From Sphaerisporangium cinnabarinum (GTDB lineage Bacteria > Actinomycetota > Actinomycetes > Actinomycetales > Cellulomonadaceae): DNA of 64,000 bases. The translations under genes were made by a program, and so were the position numbers. Every line of letters begins with the position of its first letter. Position 1 is the first letter of the stretch. This document shows, one piece after another, positions 59,548 to 64,000 of this stretch. Under the pieces are notes generated by a model, which was given only the letters and a program-made list of their open reading frames with translations, was not told the DNA's origin and searched no databases. The stretch covers positions 1 to 64,000 of the forward strand of contig QAPD01000028.1 in the NCBI GenBank assembly GCA_003052455.1, written 5' to 3'.

Positions 59548-59763
59548 TCAGGGGGCGCCGACGCTCGAGATCGCGTTGCTGAAGGCCTCGGTCAGCGCCG
59601 GTCCCGCGACGGCCCACAGGGCGATCACCAGTCCCGCCGTCATCAGGGTGATGAGCACCCAGCCCGGCACGTCACCGCGTTCCCGGTCCTGTCCGGTCAG
59701 CCGCCCGAGCGCGCCCCGCGCTGCGGCACGCACGGCCTGGTTCCCTCGGCTCCACCCCTGCAT
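59548..59763 (-). CDS. Flp-like/Tad-locus small membrane peptide
   Basis: A 71-residue peptide with basic N-terminus and RERGDVPGWVLITLMTAGLVIALWAVAGPALTEAFSNAISSV: an acidic-Gly site before a single hydrophobic helix, as in pilins processed by TadV. It lies where Flp pilin genes are found, between tadC and tadE. GAAGGAGAA precedes the ATG. Likely a structural pilin subunit, although the canonical Flp motif GxTAIEY is lacking. Confidence 0.75.
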   Translation of the reverse strand: MQGWSRGNQAVRAAARGALGRLTGQDRERGDVPGWVLITLMTAGLVIALWAVAGPALTEAFSNAISSVGAP

Positions 59764-59792
59764 GGTTCTCCTTCGTCGTCGGTCGATCGGTC

Positions 59793-59857
59793 GTGCCGGA
59801 CGGTCGTGTCGGGCGTTCGTGTCGGGCGTTCGTGTCGGATGTTCGTGCCGGATCGTG
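59793..59857. repeat. 13-bp tandem repeats between tadC and the Flp-like gene
   Basis: Five consecutive units close to GTGTCGGGCGTTC start at 59793, 59806, 59819, 59832 and 59845; the second and third are identical. They fill most of the 115-bp gap before the Flp-like gene start and may affect expression of the pilin. Confidence 0.7.
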
Positions 59858-59878
59858 GGGGACGTTCGTGGCTGCTTC

Positions 59879-60820
59879 TCAAAAGCCCAGCTGCAGGGTC
59901 GCCAGCGACGGGAAGACGGCGTAGACCACCGTCACGGGGAGGATGAGGAAGACGACCGGGACCATCATCACGACCTCTTTCCTGCCGCCCGCCTCCATGA
60001 GCGCGCGGCGACCCGACTCGCGCACGTCCTGCGCCTGCGCCCGCAGCACGTCGGCGAGCGGGGTCCCCCGTTCGACGGCCACCGCGACCCCCTCCGCGAA
60101 ACGGGTGAGGCTGGGCAGCCCGGTGCGGTCGGCGAGCTGCTCGAGCGCCCGCGCGAGCGGCGTCCCGGCGCGCACGGCCGCGAGCGTCGTGCGCAGCTCG
60201 CCGGAGAGCTCGCCGTGCGCGGTGGTCGCGACGCGCTCGAGCGCGGCGACCGGTCCTTCCCCCGCGTTCACCGCGAGCGCGAGGAGCTCGGCGACCGTGG
60301 GGAACTCGGCGAGCATGCGCTCCTCCCGACGCCGCACGGCGCGGGTCAGCGCGTGGTCGCACGCGAGCACCCCGCCGACGCCGCACAGCAGCACGAGGAC
60401 CACCAGCGCGGCGACCGCCGACCCCCGCGTCGCCGCGAGCAGCACGGCGAGCGCCGTCCCGCCGCCGAGCCCGACGACGCCCCACACGAGCTGCCGAGCG
60501 CGGAACTGCTCGACGCTGCGGCCACGCCCGGCGCGGTCGAGGCGGCGCCGGACGTCGGACGCCGTCGAGCCGAACCGTTCCAGCGCGCGGCCCGCGTCCG
60601 CGAGCAGCGGCGCGAGGAGTCGTTCGAGGGTCGGGAAGGGGGATCGGACGGGGTGGTCGCGCAGCAGCACCGACGTGCGGTCGTGCGTGCGCAGGTAGGG
60701 CGCGAGCCGCTCGTCGAGGCGGATCGCCCGCCCCCGGAGCCCGGTGACGACGAGGAGGACACCCAGCCCACCGAGCGCGCCGATCGCGGCGCCGGTCCAG
60801 GAGACGTCGACGACGCTCAT
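59879..60820 (-). CDS. tadC: TadC-like type II secretion F family protein
   Basis: A 313-residue membrane protein with a T2SSF domain: RREERMLAEFPTVAELLALAVNAGEGPVAALERVA and GTPLARALEQLADRTGLPSLTRFAEGVAVAVERGTPLADVLRAQAQDVRE, then terminal helices VVMMVPVVFLILPVTVVYAVFPSL. Three to four membrane segments. The ATG overlaps the tadB stop by 4 nt. With TadB it forms the inner-membrane platform of the Tad apparatus. Confidence 0.88.
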   Translation of the reverse strand: MSVVDVSWTGAAIGALGGLGVLLVVTGLRGRAIRLDERLAPYLRTHDRTSVLLRDHPVRSPFPTLERLLAPLLADAGRALERFGSTASDVRRRLDRAGRGRSVEQFRARQLVWGVVGLGGGTALAVLLAATRGSAVAALVVLVLLCGVGGVLACDHALTRAVRRREERMLAEFPTVAELLALAVNAGEGPVAALERVATTAHGELSGELRTTLAAVRAGTPLARALEQLADRTGLPSLTRFAEGVAVAVERGTPLADVLRAQAQDVRESGRRALMEAGGRKEVVMMVPVVFLILPVTVVYAVFPSLATLQLGF

Positions 60821-61677
60821 CGCAGCACCCGCTCTTCCTCGGGCAGCCGCCCGATCCGCAGCATGAGCTGGTACGCCGTCGCGGAGCAGGCCGCGCCGGC
60901 GGCGAGGACGACCGCCCCCGTCATCGAGTTGTAGGCGGCCGCCGTCTCCGGGCGCGTCGCGAGGAAGCCGAGCACGACCCACGGGCCGGCGACCGCGAGC
61001 CGTGCCCCGTTCACGGTCCACGACTGACGCGCCTCGAGCTCACCGCGCGTGCGGGCGTCCTCACGCAGGAAGGTCGAGAGGGTGCGCAGGAGGCGACCCA
61101 GGTCGGTGCCGCCGACGTCCCGCGTGATCCGGAGCGCCTCGACGATACGGTCGGCGACCGGGTCCGCGAGCCGGTCCTTGAGCAGGTCGAGGCACTCCCC
61201 GAACCGGCCGGACGCGCGGTAGTCCCGCGCGAACTGGGTGAACGGCTCGCGCAGCTCGACCGGACCGCGCTCGCCGAGCTGACCGACGGCCTCGGGCAGC
61301 GACAGCCCCGCCCGCACGCCCGAGGACAGATGGTCGAGCACCTCGGGCCAGACCTCCCGCAGTCGCGCACGCCGCCGACGCGCGCGGGACCGCACGAGGA
61401 GCGCCGGTGCTCCCGCGGCGATCACGGCGAAGCACGTCGCGATCGTCCAGGACCGCGCGAGCACGGTCCCGACGAGGAGCACGACGAGCCCGACACCGAC
61501 GCTCGCGACCACCAGGGCGCTCGGCGTCACCGCCGGTGCACCGGCCTGGACGAGCAGGTCCTGGGTGCGCGCCGCCCACCCGTCGGCACGCTGCACGCGC
61601 GGGGGCCCGGGCGCCCAGAACGACCACCAGACGCAGAACAGCCCGGCACCGAGGAGCAGGCCCACCGCCACGCCCAC
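60817..61677 (-). CDS. tadB: TadB-like type II secretion F family protein
   Basis: A 286-residue T2SSF protein. Two N-terminal helices (VGLLLGAGLFCVWWSFW and ALVVASVGVGLVVLLVGTVL) are followed by LREVWPEVLDHLSSGVRAGLSLPEAVGQLGERGPVELREPFTQFARDYRASG and ITRDVGGTDLGRLLRTLSTFLREDARTRGELEARQSWT, the conserved TadB blocks, then two more helices. The GTG at 61677 is 2 nt after the tadA stop. Confidence 0.88.
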   Translation of the reverse strand: MGVAVGLLLGAGLFCVWWSFWAPGPPRVQRADGWAARTQDLLVQAGAPAVTPSALVVASVGVGLVVLLVGTVLARSWTIATCFAVIAAGAPALLVRSRARRRRARLREVWPEVLDHLSSGVRAGLSLPEAVGQLGERGPVELREPFTQFARDYRASGRFGECLDLLKDRLADPVADRIVEALRITRDVGGTDLGRLLRTLSTFLREDARTRGELEARQSWTVNGARLAVAGPWVVLGFLATRPETAAAYNSMTGAVVLAAGAACSATAYQLMLRIGRLPEEERVLR

Positions 61678-61679
61678 GG

Positions 61680-62480
61680 TCAGCCCACCCTCGTCGGCGC
61701 GGCGCCGTCGAGCACGTCGGCACCGGTCGGGCCCGGCCGCAGGACCGCTACCAGGTCGATGCCCGCGCGGGCGAAGCGGTCGGCGCGCGGCGGGAAACCG
61801 CCCGCGCGCACCAGGCGGTCGCCCGAGCGGACGAAGATCTCCGCGGCCTCCACGACGCCCTGCTCGACGCGCCCCGTCACACCGAGGATCTCGCGCACGC
61901 CGCGACGCCCATCGGCATCGACGCCCAGGTGCACGACGAGGTCGATCGCGGACGCCACCGTCGGCACCACGAAGCGGTCCGACACGTTCTCGCCCGCGAG
62001 CAGGGGCAACGTGCACATCTTGGTGATCGCCTCCCGCGCGGAGTTCGCGTGGATCGTGCACATCCCCGGAACCCCGGCGTTCAGCGCGACGAGCAGGTCG
62101 AGGCTCTCCGCCTCCCGGACCTCGCCGATGACGATGCGGTCCGGGCGCATGCGCAGCGCCTCCTTGACCAGGCGCCGCAACGGGATCTCCCCCGTGCCCT
62201 CGAGGCTCGGCTGCCGGCACTGGAGAGACACGACGTCCCGCACGGCGAAGCGCAGCTCGAACACCTCCTCGCACGTGACGACGCGCTGCGCGGGCGGGAC
62301 GGACCCGGCGAGGGCGTTGAGCATCGTCGTCTTGCCGGCCTGCGTGGCCCCCGCGACGAGGATGTTCAGCCCGGCCCGCACGGACGCGTCGAGGAACGCC
62401 GCGGCCTGGGGCGGGAGCGCGCCGAGCCGGACCAGGTCGTCGAGGTGCGACGCCCGGACGACGTGCTTGCGGATGTTCAC
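61680..62480 (-). CDS. tadA: TadA/CpaF secretion ATPase, 5'-truncated by an integrated element
   Basis: The frame codes for the C-terminal catalytic part of the Tad motor ATPase (266 residues from a GTG at 62480). Walker A GATQAGKTT is at about residues 45-53, the Asp box VTCEEVFELR, Walker B RPDRIVIGEVREAES and His box GMCTIHANSAREA follow. Full CpaF/TadA has about 150-200 further N-terminal residues. Upstream of the GTG the frame continues ITDVTRSEWAVNIRKH, which still matches CpaF (DVTRxxWAVNIRK), and then runs into the recombinase gene, so homology stops near 62510. The gene is interrupted and the remaining fragment probably cannot make a working hexamer. Confidence 0.85.
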   Translation of the reverse strand: MNIRKHVVRASHLDDLVRLGALPPQAAAFLDASVRAGLNILVAGATQAGKTTMLNALAGSVPPAQRVVTCEEVFELRFAVRDVVSLQCRQPSLEGTGEIPLRRLVKEALRMRPDRIVIGEVREAESLDLLVALNAGVPGMCTIHANSAREAITKMCTLPLLAGENVSDRFVVPTVASAIDLVVHLGVDADGRRGVREILGVTGRVEQGVVEAAEIFVRSGDRLVRAGGFPPRADRFARAGIDLVAVLRPGPTGADVLDGAAPTRVG

Positions 62481-62494
62481 CGCCCACTCGCTGC

Positions 62495-62515
62495 GCGTGA
62501 CGTCCGTTATCCCTC
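62495..62515. other. Presumed attachment-site junction inside tadA
   Basis: TadA homology (minus strand, from codons for TDVTR) gives way to the recombinase reading frame here; the recombinase TAA stop (62507-62509) lies within the junction. Large serine integrases recombine at short sites next to their own gene, so the crossover dinucleotide should lie in or beside these bases. The exact core cannot be fixed without the other end. Confidence 0.55.
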
Positions 62516-63967
62516 GCCGCGCATAGGTTCCCAGACCGGAATCGCGCGCGCGGTGCGCTGCTCGTAGTCCACGACGACGGCCCGGACGAGCTGGCGCAGG
62601 GCCGCGCGCTTGGCGTCGATCGGGAGGGTGTCCCAGTCGGCGAGGGCTTCGCGCGCGATCGCGGACGGGTCCTCCGGGACGTGCAGCACGAGCCGCTCAG
62701 CCTCCGCGAGTCCGCGCTCGAGTTCGCCACGCCGAGCGAGGATCTCGTCGCGGGTCGTCACGTACGCGGACTCGGGGACGAGACCGGACGCAAGGTGTCC
62801 GGTGAGGGCTGTGAGCTGGGCGTCGAGCGCGGTGATCTCCCGGGCGAGGCGCTGCGCTTCTCGGTGCGCGTCGTCGCGCCGGGCCGCGGCGCGCGGCACC
62901 TTGTTCTCGACGTCGGCCGCGACCTGGTGCAGCCAGTCCATGACGGGCTGCTCGACCATGCGCAGGCTGATGCTCCACGGGCCGTGCACGGCCGTGCTCT
63001 TCGCCGTCGTGCACCGGTAGCACGACCAGGGAGAGCGGGTGCGCCCGGTGCGGGGTCGGCCGGCCTGGTCCTGGGTGAAGCCGCGCATGGGCGAGCCGCA
63101 GGTGCACGTGAGGATGCCGGAGAGCAGGTAGCGACGCTTGACCTGCCGCTCCCCCGCGCGCCGCTCGCGCTCGCGCCGGTACGCCTCCCAGGTGGCGACG
63201 TCGATGATGCCGTCGTGCGCGCCCGGGAGCGTCTGCCCGTGGTAGGCGATGAGGCCGGCGTGGATCGGGGAGTCCAGGCACTGCGTGATCGTCGAGAAGT
63301 ACCACTGCTTCGCGTGCATCGGGCGCACGCCGGACCCGTTGAACCACTCCGCGAGGTCCCGGTTGCCGGCGCCGGCGAGGTACCGCCGGTAGGCCTCGAC
63401 GATGTACGGGGCCGTCTCGGGGTCGGGCGTGACCGCACCGTCGACCCACCGCCAGCCCCAGGGCAGCTTGCCGCCGGGCGGGAGGCCGCGCGCGACCCGG
63501 GAGGTGTGGACCTCCTTCCACTGCTCGCTGATGCGCTCGGACTCGAACGCTGCGAGCTCGGTCATGACGCCGCGCGCGAACCGGCCCGCGGCGGTCGCGG
63601 TGTCGTTGGGTTCGGTGGCGGACTCGATGCGGCCGCCGGCGACGTCGACGCGGTCTGCGGCGATCGCCCAGTCCTTGCGGTTGCGGGACAGGCGGGACCA
63701 GCGCCACAGGAGGATGACGTCGGCGTCGCCGCTCTCGATCATCTCCATGACGCGCTGCACGGCGGGCCGGGCCCAGGTGCGGCCGGAGACGCCGGGGTCG
63801 GACTCGACGGCGACGATCTGGTAGCCGTGCCGGGCCGCGTAGTCGCGGCAGGCGGTCTCCTGCAGCTCGAGGCTGATGGACTCCTCGCGGTACGTGGACT
63901 GGCGCAGGTAGGCGACCGCGCGGGGCGGGGTGTCGGGGACGGGTGCGAGCGCGCGACGACGGGCCAT
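62507..63967 (-). CDS. Large serine recombinase (integrase)
   Basis: A 486-residue recombinase. The catalytic domain starts AVAYLRQSTYREESISLELQ, with the nucleophilic Ser in RQST, and continues DPGVSGRTWARPAVQRVME and LWRWSRLSRNRKDW with the catalytic arginines. The recombinase domain is GLPPGGKLPWGWRWVDGAVTPDPETAPYIVEAYRRYLAG; a zinc ribbon (CTCGSP and CYRCT, about residues 295-330) and a coiled coil (RRDDAHREAQRLAREITALDAQLTAL) follow, as in phage and ICE integrases. ATG 63967 was preferred to the one at 63976 because the purine-rich stretch directly abuts the latter. It inserts or excises the element that breaks tadA. Confidence 0.92.
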   Translation of the reverse strand: MARRRALAPVPDTPPRAVAYLRQSTYREESISLELQETACRDYAARHGYQIVAVESDPGVSGRTWARPAVQRVMEMIESGDADVILLWRWSRLSRNRKDWAIAADRVDVAGGRIESATEPNDTATAAGRFARGVMTELAAFESERISEQWKEVHTSRVARGLPPGGKLPWGWRWVDGAVTPDPETAPYIVEAYRRYLAGAGNRDLAEWFNGSGVRPMHAKQWYFSTITQCLDSPIHAGLIAYHGQTLPGAHDGIIDVATWEAYRRERERRAGERQVKRRYLLSGILTCTCGSPMRGFTQDQAGRPRTGRTRSPWSCYRCTTAKSTAVHGPWSISLRMVEQPVMDWLHQVAADVENKVPRAAARRDDAHREAQRLAREITALDAQLTALTGHLASGLVPESAYVTTRDEILARRGELERGLAEAERLVLHVPEDPSAIAREALADWDTLPIDAKRAALRQLVRAVVVDYEQRTARAIPVWEPMRGEG

Positions 63968-64000
63968 GGTGGGCATCCTGCCTGACGGCGCCTACACGAC
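62507..64000. mobile_element. Edge of an integrated element (prophage or ICE), continues past the window
   Basis: The serine integrase gene borders chromosomal tadA directly. The rest of the element, its other attachment site and the N-terminal half of tadA should lie beyond base 64000. No cargo gene can be seen in the 24 bases after the integrase start. Confidence 0.65.

Overview
The window is a 64 kb piece of a very high-GC chromosome. It looks like an actinobacterium of the order Micrococcales, perhaps close to Cellulosimicrobium or Cellulomonas. That placement is an inference from the GC-rich codon use, the actinobacterial gene families and orders (clpS-DUF2017-murI-MBL-rph-rdgB; ftsE-ftsX-M23-smpB; DUF3039-helicase), a tmRNA tag reading ADNKRTDFALAA, and many genes whose start codon lies only 6-8 nt after a TANNNT -10 box (leaderless transcripts). 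No 16S rRNA gene is present to confirm it.

Layout. 1-1870: end of a thiolase gene coupled to an ECF-type transporter ATPase and transmembrane protein (BioM/BioN-like). 1923-4653: an MFS exporter with its ArsR-like repressor and a 28-bp operator, then a PAP2 phosphatase. 4881-6775: small protein, oligoribonuclease, tRNA-His, LysE exporter. 7004-10207: four-gene glycine betaine/osmoprotectant ABC transporter. 10362-15630: ATP-grasp ligase, flavin disulfide oxidoreductase, small P-loop kinase, acetate/cation symporter with its DUF485 partner. 15838-18190: trmB, then a stand-alone TrpB2 preceded by a leaderless 13-codon leader peptide with two adjacent Trp codons and mutually exclusive hairpins, a likely tryptophan attenuator. 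18324-23063: an SDR and a 1284-residue secreted phosphoesterase with PHO-box-like repeats upstream. 23323-25446: duplicated tRNA-Lys, a GroES-like protein, Bcp peroxidase, tRNA-Leu, thioredoxin. 25560-32279: sugar symporter, PLP lyase, Nudix-like protein, flavodoxin, ABC-F protein, DUF3054 protein.

32268-40318: housekeeping block (rdgB, rph, MBL hydrolase, murI, DUF2017, clpS; pncB divergent; helicase plus DUF3039). 40512-48049: an amino-sugar uptake and catabolism locus all on the minus strand (PfkB kinase, ROK repressor, binding protein, two permeases, ROK kinase, nagB). 48183-49497: DUF4349 lipoprotein and a small protein. 49565-55724: ssrA, DoxX-like protein, smpB, M23 hydrolase, ftsX, ftsE and prfB, combining division-linked wall hydrolysis with ribosome rescue and release. 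55914-57878: a WxL-like secreted protein and its DUF916 membrane-anchored partner.

58067-62480 is a Tad/Flp pilus or secretion cluster (two TadE-like and one TadG-like pseudopilins, Flp-like peptide, TadC, TadB, TadA). TadA is cut at its 5' side: a large serine recombinase begins its own reading frame exactly where the TadA homology ends, so the right-hand edge of the window is the end of an integrated element sitting inside tadA.

Most neighbouring co-directional genes overlap by 1-8 nt and are probably translationally coupled. Stretches over about 200 bases without genes are tRNA flanks, leaders or terminators, described individually below.
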